Below the pieces are notes generated by a model that ran no database searches, had not been told where the DNA came from, and worked only from the letters and a program-made list of their open reading frames with translations. This document shows positions 24,017 through 36,147 of a stretch of 64,000 bases of DNA, piece after piece; the first letter of the stretch is position 1, and each line of letters begins with the position of its first letter. Source of the stretch: Phaseolus vulgaris (lineage: Eukaryota > Streptophyta > Magnoliopsida > Fabales > Fabaceae); assembly GCF_000499845.2 (NCBI RefSeq), contig NC_023751.2:30723475-30787474 (forward strand), written 5' to 3'. A program made the translations under genes and the position numbers.

Positions 24017-25990
24017 ATTAGTTTGGCAAATACGCTCAAGTAATTTTTCTTTTTATGAAATAACTATGCTCCAACTTACCTACACAGTTTTACATGTATG
24101 TATACTGGTAAACAAACTGATGAAGTTTTGGGACAATTCTCATACTAGCTAGCATTCAAAGTGATATGTAAATTGCCCTTCATGAGAGAAGGAATTCAAA
24201 TAAATGATCATATGAACTCAAATATGTATGGAGGAAACCTATTTGTGTGAGGTAGCTCACCTTTTAATGCTTTTAGATTTCCAGAAAGATATTAGTCCCA
24301 GTTACTTCTTATATGTGTATCAAAGAAGTTATATTTTATGTAATTTTGGTAAGTATATGGCTTGTATTACCATAGACATCTGGCCTATATGTTCTCTCAT
24401 GGTGGAGTTTTTATAGTTGTCTCAAGACTTTAGGACAATAATCAACAACTATGATGATATAATAGTGAAGATTACCTAATTCCGTGACTGAATTTTTAAT
24501 ATCCACAGTACTCTACACAAACTCGTGGTTTTCATCTGTTTTATTAATTATTATATTATTATGTAATGTTTTTGAATTTTTAGTTATATTTTTATGATTA
24601 AACCACTTCATTATGCATGACGTATATAGATTGCTAAGTTAGTATGTTATTGGATTATAAAATAAATTCTGATTTGGAAATATTGAGCTTTTTTATGTAT
24701 ATAGGTTGAGACTTTTTTAATTGTTCAATTTTATTTAATATAATTTGTTTATTGTAGATAAAAAAAATATCCATTACTATTGAGACCGTAAAAATTCTGA
24801 AAATTTACAAGCAAAAATGCAGTCGATGAGTACAATTTAGATTTCTCCATTAGCAACAATATCGACCACAATTTCATATAAAGTTTGAAAGTTAATTTTA
24901 ACCATAGATATACCAAAAAAAGATAAACAATTAAGTACCACACCAACAAAATAAGCAAGAAGAAACCAAGGCTTGATAAACCTAGCTACTACAAACTTAG
25001 CCATTGCGGAAATTAACACAAGAACGAGTGTGGAGAATGGAATACCTGCATTTTTTTTACCCCTTCGGTAAGTATAGGTATATTACAAAAGTTCAAAACT
25101 CCTTTCCCTCATTTTGTCTTGTTCAAAGGCTTCCTTTCAATTGACATCACAATGATGGCATGCAAAACGATCAAAAGAAGTTATGTGAACATAAACTTAG
25201 GGTGTAAAATTATATGGCCACTTTTAACAAGAGAGTTGTGTAATCAATGGTTATGCCATGAAAAAGCATGCCACTATGTCAATATAGTTCCCAAGTGCGC
25301 ACAGCAGATGAAGTTTTTCTTTTGAGGAGGATAAACCTGGCACTGAGTCATATACCACTTTGGTCAATTTTAACAATAAAAGCATAAGAAATTGAGGGTG
25401 TGGCAAGGTCACTAACATAACTAGTGCTTCATTGAGAATGACCTCAGTTGACACCAGATGAAACTGAAGCCAAAGCATGATGATCTTTATGCAACATTGG
25501 GTTTTCCACATCAGAGAAAATCTTTTTTGTGATGGGTGATTGGGGGGAAGAAAGAGAGAAAAAGAGGGAACGCGAAACCTACGAATTAGACTGTGACTCA
25601 CACTAACCCCTTCATCATTTTCATTAATATACATGTTTAAGATGTCACGCTCTTTGATTAAGACAATTAAAATAGTTCACTCTATATATATTCCAAGCCA
25701 CTCAATATCATCAAAGTTTGAATGTCTATTCAACTGAATAAATGTTTTTTTGATTCAGTCATAAAATTTAATAATCAAGTCTTCCTACCAAATAATGGTT
25801 TTTCTAAATGTTTTAAGTATATATTGCTATAAATGCACCTTTTTGTGATTTCAAACAGTGTTCTCGATCTCAACACATGTTGAGTAGTGAGGCATGCTAA
25901 TGTTGAAGAATAAAGGGGCTAAAATGAATGAAGATACCTTGTATATGAAGCTTTTGAATTTGATGCTGGATTGTGAACAGAAGGCAATAA
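24017..25990. other. Intergenic region downstream of the MIR164 hairpin
   Basis: No recognisable protein gene. Minus-strand frames at 24837-25019 and 25251-25634 are hydrophobic but match no family I know, and lack matching splice sites that would join them. Part of this stretch may be the 3' portion of the primary MIR164 transcript. Confidence 0.45.
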
Positions 25991-26028
25991 AAATCCCATC
26001 CTTCAAAACTTGGAAATGCAATATAAGG

Positions 26029-26181
26029 TGCTGTTGTCATGATGGGGAAGAGGGGCACATGAAGGACTAACTCGCTGCAGCAAATATGTGGTCTCTATAA
26101 CAGAAAAGAATGTGAGAATTTTCTGAGTTCAGACCCCTGAGTTAGTGTTGCACGTGCCCTGCTTCTCCATCTTGCTAACAT
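26029..26181 (-). ncRNA. MIR164: MIR164 microRNA precursor hairpin
   Basis: On the minus strand the 21-nt stretch 26169-26149 starts TGGAGAAGCAGGGCACG and matches the conserved miR164 sequence. The opposite arm, 26061-26041, starts CATGTGCCCCTCTTCC and fits a miR164 star. Aligned with 2-nt 3' overhangs on both ends, 16 of 19 positions pair (one G-U). The upper stem continues with ACTAACTC pairing to GAGTTAGT, followed by a loop of about 60-70 nt. miR164 directs cleavage of CUC1/CUC2/NAC1-type transcripts and so shapes organ boundaries, leaf margins and lateral roots; that is family knowledge. Exact precursor ends are estimates. Confidence 0.93.
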
Positions 26182-26323
26182 GCACCTTCAATTCTGATGA
26201 TCATGTGACTTGCTATAGTAATAGTAGTTTTCTGAGCCTCAGAAGAAAAAGGAAGAAAAGTTATTGAAGAAGCAGAAAGACTAAAGAAAGAAGTGGTGAA
26301 TATTTGGAGTGGAAAGCCTAGTG

Positions 26324-26330
26324 ATATATA
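26324..26330 (-). promoter_or_regulatory. Candidate TATA box for MIR164
   Basis: TATATAT on the minus strand, about 155 bp upstream of the mature miR164 start. This is plausible spacing for a short primary-transcript leader. It is inferred from position and sequence only. Confidence 0.35.
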
Positions 26331-26637
26331 ACAAAAGAGGGAAATGAGAGTGTTTTTAGAGGGAGGAATGGGAGATGGGAACAAGAAATGAAAAAAGGCT
26401 TAGTTGGGTGCGGGGCTTGAGATTTTACCCCAAACAGCTTGTCACAAGTCATACATAACAGGACCACACCACTTTATCACTCGCATACACACACTCAATT
26501 ACTCATATACCCCTCCAAAATTAAGTACCATCTTCCTTATTTTTTTTTATCAACAATCAAGAATATATAAACACAAACTATTTCAGGAGTGATTCAACCT
26601 TTATAAAGATACGAACAACCTAATTGTATAACATTTC

Positions 26638-27042
26638 CACTACAAGAAAATCATCAAATAGAAACTAATTTTTAGATACCAAAATAATTAGTTGTAACAG
26701 TAACTAAATTTTGTAACAGTAACTAAATTAGAGACTATTTTAGAAACTAAAACAAAAATTTGTTTCTAAATTAGTTTCTATTATTGTTAAATAGTTTCTA
26801 AATTGGTATCTAGTTAGCAACCAAGGTTTTAACTACCAATTATTTAGTTTCTAAATTTGGTCTCTAAAACCACCTTAGTTACTAATTAGATACCAATTTA
26901 GAAACTATTTAACAATAATAGAAACTAATTTAGAAACCAATTTTTGTTTTAGTTTCTAAAATGGTCTCTAATTTAGTTACTATTGCAACTAATTATTTTA
27001 GTCTCTAAAAATTGGTTTCTATTTCATGATTTTCTTGTAGTG
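26638..27042. mobile_element. CACTA-type foldback miniature element
   Basis: Starts CACTACAAGAAAATCAT and ends with the inverse ATGATTTTCTTGTAGTG. A 3-bp TTC flanks both sides (26635-26637 and 27043-27045), as expected for CACTA transposons. Almost all of the 405 bp folds into one long hairpin: blocks of GAAACTAATTTAG and AACTATTTAACAATAATAG recur inverted around a centre near 26840. No coding capacity. Confidence 0.93.
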
Positions 27043-27844
27043 TTCAAACAGTTAAGAAACAAAGCAGTTTTTGACCTATTTTGATAAAAATCTGACAGAA
27101 ACTACCTCCAACATCCTACTAAAGTGAATACAGACAAACCAAAGGAGCGAGACCCTAATCAGAAAAAAAAAACTAACTGTAAGAAACTTATACGTGAATC
27201 AAGTCCAAACCTTTAACTAAAACAGAGAAAAGATTTAAAAAAAAATTCATAATTATTGATGAAGAAGTAAGTTTTACATTAACACAACAAATCAAGAGTT
27301 TATGATATACTCGAATAAAGAATTAAAGTATCATGAACAAAACTCATACTTTTGTTGAATTTTATGATATTAATTTTAAATTTCTATATTTTTTGTTTTT
27401 AGTGTACAACATTGACAGCAAAATTTAAATTTAAAATCTAATGCAAATCACTTAAATAAATCATAGGCCCATCTTAGTGAGTTAAATTTAGAAGTCATGC
27501 AAAAAATGGTTAATTTGTTCATTGTGTAAAGATTTTTACATAACTCGTAAAATAATAATAAAATATTTTTAATTAACTTATATTATTTTAGTATTTTTCT
27601 ATGATTTTGATTGGTTGCTTCTCTGGATCTTATGTTCACGCTAAATTATTCTTTCAGTATATTCCCACTATACGCCAGTGAAATTTAATTATTTAATTTC
27701 TATATGATATGATATCCCATGAACTCTCCATGACAAAAAAAACTATTATTAAACCATGTTGACCATGTAATGCTTTGGGGAAGAAGACAAAAGCAAATAA
27801 AAAAACATTAAATATAAAGAAAATGTGGGATCTCCACCTTCTCC

Positions 27845-27980
27845 TCAAAAATTTGATACCATATTATGAAGTGAATTTTAAGTCTAACTTAATTCCATAA
27901 AACCAGTTTATGGGATGATGTTTGCACCCACTTATATATAATAAAATATTTTAATCTCTAGTCGATATGGTATCTCCAAT
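27845..27980 (+). repeat. Dispersed repeat, copy 2
   Basis: Shares with 15345-15475 the sequence TTGATACCATATTA near its start and the CTCTAGTCGATATGGTATCTCC end, with scattered substitutions. Confidence 0.7.
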
Positions 27981-30900
27981 ATAAAATAAACTAATAGTTT
28001 ATGAACATGCAGTGGTATGTCAAGGTTTTATTACTCATGTAAAATGTATGAAAAAATTATTTAATTTATTATTTGTTGATAAAAAAAATTAAATTGGTAG
28101 TATGTTGAAAGACTGTTTGTTGAAAAATTAAATTTTTGCATTTCAATTTTTTTTTTACATCTCAATATTTCGATAATTTGTCTCTGAATGTCAGCCAGCC
28201 AAGAAATGATTTAGTTTGAAAAGTAGCATTTTGCAAGGGTTTCTTCAAATTAGAGATTTAAATTTAGATTTTGAGAAAATTGACATTTTTTATTATCGTT
28301 AAAGTTCAAAGCTTCCTTGAGAAAGCTTCAACTGAACTTGTAGGATTGAAGATCTAACCATGTATACAAATTAGTAAACACAAAATTAAAACAAATAGGG
28401 AAAAAAACAAAAAAAGAGCGCTCAAAGTTATATATTGTGATGAATTTATAAATAAATATATATAATAAAAATATATTTATAATTAAATAGTATAAAAAAT
28501 ATTAAAATAATAATATTTTTAATTATAAAATAAATGTAAAACAATAGTTATCAACATATCAAACTCCAATCTTAATAAAGTAGTGACATGGTACACACTC
28601 TCTTGTCAACACACTCTATTTTGATAACCAACTATTTTTCAAAGTTTATATAATATTTATTAAATTATTATTTGTCACTACATTTCACTTGTTACAGTTT
28701 TTTTTTAAAATGTCAATAAAAAGTTTTCCATACCCATATTAATAACTTGTGTCACTGAACTAAAGAAAACGTACACAAACAAACCCTTATGCTTCAAATC
28801 TGGATGTAAATTTATTAAAAGAAAGACTAAAGTACAAATGTCTTGCCACACCACTTTAGTTTATCATCAATTAAATACAGATGTGGCCAAAATAAAAAAT
28901 CTTGTCATTTTCAAATCTCACCATGATATATACTTAACGTAGTGTGTAGCAATAATTGTTCTGGGGAATGAGACTAAAGTTCCTTTAACCACCATAACTG
29001 CCAAATGTGTTGCTCTAGTGCAAATTGAACCAGTTGCAGTGTAGGAACATAACATGGCAACATGTGTATATGTATGTAAAAAAATCACAAGATCTTACCC
29101 GAATATATTGAAGATCACAATAATATGATAAACCCTTATCTTTATCTCATCAACTTTTGGTACTTTTTTTTCACCCTTATCTTTATCTCATCAACTTTGG
29201 TATTTTTTTTACATTATGTCATTATCTATTGTTCCATATCCTACTCAATTAAATAAGAATATTTCATTGTATATAAATGGGTACAAACTTCATTTTAAGA
29301 GTCGATTTTATTGGTTGAGTTAGACTTAAAATCCATTTTATAATATGATATCAGACCAAAAAGAAGACTTGGAATAGACCAATCTTTCTAAACCATATTC
29401 TTGCCCTCATTGAGAAGTGGACAATATAATGAGCCACTCTTCAGCACGAGGTTGTTAGCATATTGTTTTCATGTCCACACATTTAGACGGCTGATTGCCA
29501 CATAACATGCCCAATTGTGTCATGATCACAGATGTTGCTGTCTCATGTTTGGCGACACTTCTTTTCCTCAGATATTACTATAAATAAGGAAAAGTAAAGT
29601 TAAGATTTTATCAAATGCACCTTAATCTTGTTGTGATTAAGAAAATTGGCACAGTTGCAAAATGTTCTGTCATATGGAGTATTGTTCCACCAATTATGTT
29701 TGAAAGTGACTTGTACTACAGTATCTAGAACTGCAGATAGCTCTTGTGCATGGTTTCCACAATGAGTTTATCATGCTAACCAAATCCAGGGTTTGTGAAA
29801 AATATGTAAAGTTCTTCCATAGTGGAAAGTTTTTCTTTGTTCCAATAATACTTGGTAGCTTTTTCTTGTCTTGTTTTTGTGGTCATGAATATTCTTTTCC
29901 AATCAACAACCTAACTACCTATTATCTTTTATATATGATTTTTTTTTTCTGTTTTCTTGTTAAGAAGAATAAAAATGGTAAAGTTTTTAAAGCTTCATGA
30001 TTTCACTTAATGAATTTTTTACTTCACTTTACAATAAAAACAAATCTATATAGGGCCTAGGAATCAGAAACCACATGTGTCTCTATTGTTTCTACATGCC
30101 TATTTTTTGACCCTTCTCTCTCTGCATTTTATCATAGGTTGCTACATAATAGGTATTGCTGGTTTCTGTTTGTTTCTAATAGGCTACTGGAGTTTTCCTT
30201 GACTACCCTAAGTTACCACGAATTGCTAGCTATGACTTTGCTCAAGTTTATTTAGAAAAAGTTTGTGCTATTCCACAGCATGCATAGGTGTTAACACACT
30301 GTTTTTGGCTTGAATAAAGAGCCATGGTAAGTCTAAAAGGCATTGGTGGGTCATGTGTTTTCCCAACAAGACATGTTATGTGTGAAAACAAAGATTAGTG
30401 GTTCTGTAAAATTTATTCCTTTGGATCTTGCATGAGTCTGAGCTCACATTTTGGATTTCTTGAACCAACCATGGTCTGACATTTGGCAAATTTGACAGTG
30501 AAATTGCAACCATAGAGAATGGAGTGTGATTCTGCAAATGGCCAAACCTTGTTGTATATTAATTATGACTAACACATTCATTATGTTATTTGCCATGTAC
30601 TTAACACTTTGAAGATCCAACAAAAGAGACTAACTTTTTGGCTGGATGGTACTGATAAACACCATGTGGATGCAGCCCTCTCCACTAGGACACTGATAAT
30701 GATGTGAGTAGTAGAAGACAATATCAACCAAATATATTGCAATATAAAAGAATAGGTATGCATGAAAAGAATTAGGTTATAGTATAGGAATATATGAAAA
30801 GAGAGTGAGATTTTGGAAGACCTTTTAGGATTTACAAATATATTATCCCAGACACGTCAATTTTGTAAGCTACACTTGACATCACACTCTAAACGAAATA

Positions 30901-31123
30901 GTTTAATTAACAATCAAATTAGTGCTTTATGTGGTGTTAACCAAGATAGGGAGTTGGACAAAGAAAGTAGGTATGGTGCCATTGGACTCTCTTAAATGGG
31001 CATGTCACTTGCAACCACAATGTCAAATAATGGACCCAAAACGAATAATTAAAACCAGTTTAATTAAGTGGGAAACAATTCAATATTTGCCATCAGAAAA
31101 CTCACTACCTCTTGTTACTATAA

Positions 31124-31505
31124 GTTAAGGTAAATATATTTTTCGTGTTTTTTCTGTATTTTTATAAGAAATTAATTTTTATTTTTATTTTACAATTTAG
31201 ATTTTTTATGATTTGTAATAAGACAAATATTCAAATTAGTTATTTTTAACATTTTTTTACGTGATAAAATAATTTCCAGTATAAATGAAAACGTTAAAAT
31301 ATTTTATATTGGCTCATTATTGAGGTAGATATTTTAATATTATAATACAGTTTACATTGAAAATTCGTTTATTATGTGTAAGATGACGAAAACTCACTCC
31401 AATAGTTTTCTTATTATAAGTAGAAAAATATCTAAAATTTATACAAAAGATAAAAATTAATTTCATGTTACAATACAGAAACGAAAAACATATTTAACCC
31501 TACTA
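31124..31505. mobile_element. MITE-like element with inverted ends
   Basis: The left end AAGGTAAATATATTTTTCG and the reverse complement of the right end (AGGGTTAAATATGTTTTTCG) match closely. This terminal motif is, as I recall, common in legume miniature repeats. The interior is AT-rich and non-coding. Superfamily not assigned. Confidence 0.55.
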
Positions 31506-33338
31506 AATACTAATTTTTTTATTAATAAAAATAAAATAAAATAAAATAAGGCATTTCAGGAGTGTCTCAATCCTTATACAAAGAATCTCAAAACAAGTTT
31601 TTTATCCTCAACCAACTGGAAATCCAATCGATATTACAACACATCACTCACATTAATATACCATAACAAGAATATACCAGAACACAGCTACCAAAACATT
31701 TTATATTGATTTTTGATTTCTTTTGAGTAAATAGCTATGGTTTGGATAACTAATAACATTTGTTTTACTTCAGTTTTATTGGCAACATTTTAATAATAAT
31801 AAGGCTTCATAAAGTTGGGAACGTGCATATCTAATTCACCCATATTCATATAATTTACATCTGCTGTCAATATAGCTTTTTCTTTTCTTCCAAAATTTAG
31901 AATAAAGAATTAAGGTTCAGTACCTGGCACCATCGTATCATCATCATAACGCAAGCACTTCAGAAATGTTTTAATTAATTAGGTAATAAGGATTTAATTT
32001 TTTGCTCATATCATACTTGTATAAATTAGTTTATTCATATCATCAAATTATTATAAAACTTTACTCGTCTAAAGAGAATGATCACTTTTCTTTCAACGTT
32101 GAAAGGGAAGGAAGTATTTTCCAATGGAGTAAATTACAGGCATGCATTTTGTTGTTTCCATGAGACTGACCAAGTTTTGCTTAGGACTTGGAAACATGAG
32201 TTGTTCTACCTAGAACGTAACTGGTGAATACTTTGAATTCAAGGGAACCAAAATGAACATCTCAATCATTTCATGTTATGTAGGAAATGCTAATTTCTGT
32301 TGCACTAATTAAACTTCTCTCATAATGGAATCCAACACTCATTTTAAGAAAGTGGAACTTTGGGATCAAATCATAAGATTTCTCATTATTAAAAGAAGAA
32401 AAAGAAAACAAGTGCAGGATTTTTTTTTTGTTTTTTAATGAAAAAATATCGGATAGTGCCTTTTGGGATAAAAAATATAACAGCATTTCAATCTTTGCTA
32501 AATTGATCCATTAACTTAATAGTATAAACATAATGTTAGTGTTACCTTATTTTAAGATTTTTTAGTTAAATAATTCATTTGACATATATTTTTTATAACA
32601 AGAAAAATTAAATAAATATGAATTACTTAAAGGGTGACTCTACCCTTATATAAAATAGAATTTTTTTTTACACATTTCTATCTGTTCCAAACAGTCAGAG
32701 AAAATAACTTGTTATGGTATAAGGGTATAGTTTATGAAGACTAATATATATATATATATATCTTATATATTAGTTTATGCAAGACTTATTAGTCTGTCTT
32801 GATTGAAAATTTCTTAATATGCTTAAAGTTTATGTTCTTACAAGGTTGTATATATGGTGAGAATATCTGTAAAACGCAAAAACACTCTGATGCTCAAGAC
32901 AAATATAATTATCAGTTTACAGGTCTCATGATTCAAACTTATCTTATCTTTCACCTTGAACGATTTCTTATTTGTAGTTTTTTCATGAACATTTTTTCTG
33001 CAGAAGGATTAAGATAGGATCATCTAGACCCAATACGTGCTTAATTGTTCTCTTAATAAATAATCAAGTTTTACTGCATAATTATCATAAATATAATTAT
33101 GTCTTACGAGATCAAAAAGTCGACATTAACAAATATGCTAAGAGGAAGCGCATACCCACCTAGTAATACAGTTTTAAAAAGTTAATCTTGAAGTAAATTC
33201 CCCCAATTCTTTCTACTTTCTTCCCAAGCCAAAATAACCTTTATGATGTTTCTTCAATTAATTGTTCCTAATGTCCAACAACTACAATCAAATTCAACAA
33301 AAATAACATGTGCCTTATAAGTACAAGAAGTATGATAA

Positions 33339-33372
<34 letters not shown>

Positions 33373-34435
33373 TGTTGAAGATAGACTTTGATGTCTCCAA
33401 ATCTATGAGGATTGCTTGAAGGTCAGGGTGTTGCTTGTGTGTGTGTTTTGGGTAGTTTGAATTTGTAAATTCACTATTTGTTATGATCCAAACTTGTTTT
33501 AATCAAGATCTTTTGAAAAAGTGTTTTTTAAAGAAGTGGAAAAATAACCAGTTGTTTTATCGTTTCAATCGGTTGTTTTACATTTAGTGCTTTTTGAAAA
33601 GAATTTGAAAAGCTTGACTTTGTTTGACTTTGCTATCAAATAAATTCAATCGATTGTTTCGAGATATCAACCGATTGATTTTTTAAAATCCTTAACAGAA
33701 TTTGTTAAGTTTGTTAAATTTGTATTAAATGGTTCAAAACTGATTTGGCGCTTGCATTAAATATTTTTAACATCTTTTTGGAGTATAAATAATCTGTTAT
33801 ACGCTTCTAGTTGTTATGAAATTAGATCATACCTTTCAAATCAGTTTTTTCCAAGATTGCTTCAAGCTTTGGATTCTTTTAAAGAGTGGAACAAGATTGC
33901 TTTGTATTTTTCAATTCAATCTTTTTATTGTATCAGGTGTGATAATTCATTTTCTCTCTTGATCTCTGTAATTCTGTAAAGACTAGTGTGTGCAGATCTA
34001 GAAAGTGATATGATCTGTGGCGTGTTGTTAGCCAAAAGAGGTGTGTGTTCTTTAAGGATTCCAGATCACCTCTTTGGTGTGTGGTTTGTAATCAAGGTTT
34101 TGATTGCTTAGTGGATTGCTCAGAGGTTTCTGGAAACTGGATGTAGCTCTTGGTTAAGAGTGAACCAGTATAAATTTGTTGTGTGATCTTTCTATCCCTT
34201 ATCTCCTTTAAATTTGTTTTAGCTTGTTTTTATTCATTGGTGATAAACAACCAGTTGATTCGCATAAAAACCGGTTGATTTTCTAGAATCAACTTAAAAC
34301 AATTTTATTTGTTGGTTGATCTGGTTTCTTGTTCTTTGATTCTTCATTGAACTTTACTCTACCTTCAATATTTGCGAATATGTTTATAAACAATTCAGCC
34401 CTTCCCCCTCTTGTTTAAGGCCTACAATTCCAACA
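33373..34435 (+). mobile_element. Copia family A, 5' LTR (element A1)
   Basis: Begins TGTTGAAGATAGAC after a TA microsatellite and ends CAATTCCAACA. It is followed at once by a tRNA-Met-type primer-binding site (TTGGTATTAGAGCTAGG). TATAAATA at 33784-33791 is a candidate promoter. It aligns broadly with LTRs at 41137-43321 and 50600-51668. Palindromic CAATCGGTTGTTT-like motifs occur at 33566, 33647, 33668, 34249 and 34270. Confidence 0.85.
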
Positions 34436-34850
34436 ATTGGTATTAGAGCTAGGTTCTTGAAAGTCATTCAGGTTTTGATCCAAAAATTTGTTTTCATGGT
34501 TGATAAACTACCTTTTAGGGAAGGTCCATCTATTAATAGATCACCTCTGTTTTGTGGTGTAAATTACCTGGAAGGTAAGAATGGAAATCTTTGTAGAATC
34601 AATTGATAAAGGAATTTTGGATGCAATTAAAAATAATCTTTTTGTTCCTATGTTTGAAAATGATAAAGTGATTTCTAAAAAACCTTGGTCCTAATGGAAT
34701 GAGCATGAAAACAAAAAGTCTCAATATGATTATATTGCAAAGAATATTATTACATCTACTTTAAGTTCTGATGAGTTTTCCAGGGTGTCTCAATGTGAAT
34801 CAACAAAGGAATTGTGGGATACTATAGAAGTCACTCATGAAGGAACAAAT

Positions 34851-36147
34851 TGTTAGAATGGATTCCATAAATAAATTGTGGGTGTCTCAAATTCCTTTGT
34901 CAAGAGATTCCATAAATATTTTCATTCTTACTTTCCAAAAAATTGGTAGTTCAAACCACAAAACAGAGGTGGTCTGTTAATTGAAGCACCTTCCCCAAAA
35001 GGTAGTCTATCAGCCATTAAAAAAAATTTTCAGGATCAACTTGAATAACTTTCAAGAACCAAGCTCTTGATGCCAATTGTTAGAATGGATGGCTTTAAAC
35101 TAGAGGGGGGGGGGGTGAATTGTTTAAAGAGAATTTTCGTAAACTTTTAAAACAAGAATGAATTTATCTTAGGAAACTATTGATAAGAAATTTAGTTTAC
35201 CAAAAACAGCAAACAAAATCAGCACAACCAGAAAAACAATCGGTTGTTTATACCAACAAACAACAAATAAAACTAAATTTAAATAGTTAGGGATAGAGAG
35301 ATTGCACACAGATGTTTATACTGGTTCACTCCAACACCAGAGCTACATTCAGTCTTCTTAGAAACCCCGAGGAAATCCACTAAGCAATCACACCTTGATC
35401 ACTTACACAACAACCAAGAGAATGACCTTGAACACCTCAAGAAACACACTCTCCTTGGCCAACACACCAACACCAAGATTGTTGATCTTGATCCCCTCAA
35501 GAACACACAACCAATCTTAGCAAACACAGAAACGAAACTTGTTTCACAGAGTACAAGGATTACACTTGTTACCGAAGATAATCTGAAATCAATACAAGCA
35601 AAAACCTATTCCACAAACTTTGATCAATCACAAACTTTCAGCAATCTCAGCTCTTTTGAAAAACTCAAAAACTCTTAGCAAAAACTTGTCAAAGATTAAT
35701 TCTCATATCCGTTTTTCTGAATTTATTTAAAGATGTAGTTTGTTATCAAATCTTAACAAACTCTTAAATTGCATTAAAAGATTGGTCAAAGCATTTAATG
35801 ACTGAAGCGTAAATAGTTATGGTCCCAAATCAAACAATCGGTTGTTTCCTCGAATCAATCGGTTGTTTTGGTTCTTAACAGTTCAACCATTTGAAAAACA
35901 GTTTTATATCTTTTTCTCAAAACACCTAAATATAAATAATCGGTTGTTTTAACTTAGTTTGAAAACATTTTATTTTCACAAAGATTGAGATGCTTTATGC
36001 TTTAGATTCGATCAAGAGGTGGATTACAAAACTCAAACTACCCTAGAACTATACTAAACCAGCACAGCAACACCAAGCACAACCAAGGCTTCAACATCCT
36101 TCAAAGGGTTTGGATTCTTCAAAGCTTGAACACCACTTGGTTCAACA
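34851..36147 (-). mobile_element. Copia family D element inserted antisense in A1 gag, internally deleted
   Basis: Bounded by TGTTAGAATGG at 34851 and TTCAACA at 36147, with a 5-bp duplication CAAAT on each side (34846-34850, 36148-36152). On the minus strand it holds one complete LTR (36147-35078), a primer-binding region and the start of gag (about 35010-34890). It then ends abruptly in an 11-bp remnant of the other LTR. Most of the element is deleted. Removing the insert restores the gag frame of the host element around EGTN/NVKRAR. Confidence 0.88.
35078..36147 (-). repeat. LTR of copia D (nested copy)
   Basis: 1070 bp, TG...CA bounded. It is closely related along its length to the solo LTR at 41439-42544. 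It contains a G homopolymer near 35107 and CAATCGGTTGTTT motifs at 35237, 35834, 35856 and 35939. The primer-binding region lies just outside its 35078 end, which fixes the minus orientation. Confidence 0.85.

Larger units (their letters stand above)
27046..33372. other. Long AT-rich intergenic region with small repeats
   Basis: No protein gene recognised in more than 6 kb. Contents: a dispersed repeat (27845-27980), a partial reversed copy (29285-29350), a tandem duplication of about 45 bp with the core CCCTTATCTTTATCTCATCA (29130-29215), a MITE-like element (31124-31505), and TA/CA runs at 32743-32761 and 33339-33371. Several frames of 60-84 codons exist but show no conserved motif. Confidence 0.5.

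Noticed and set aside
24837..25019. 60-codon hydrophobic minus-strand frame, considered as a membrane transporter relic
   Set aside because: I could not match it to any transporter family, and no neighbouring exon continues it.
25251..25634. 127-codon minus-strand frame near MIR164
   Set aside because: Hydrophobic but matches no family I know and has no partner exons; may be primary miRNA transcript or chance.
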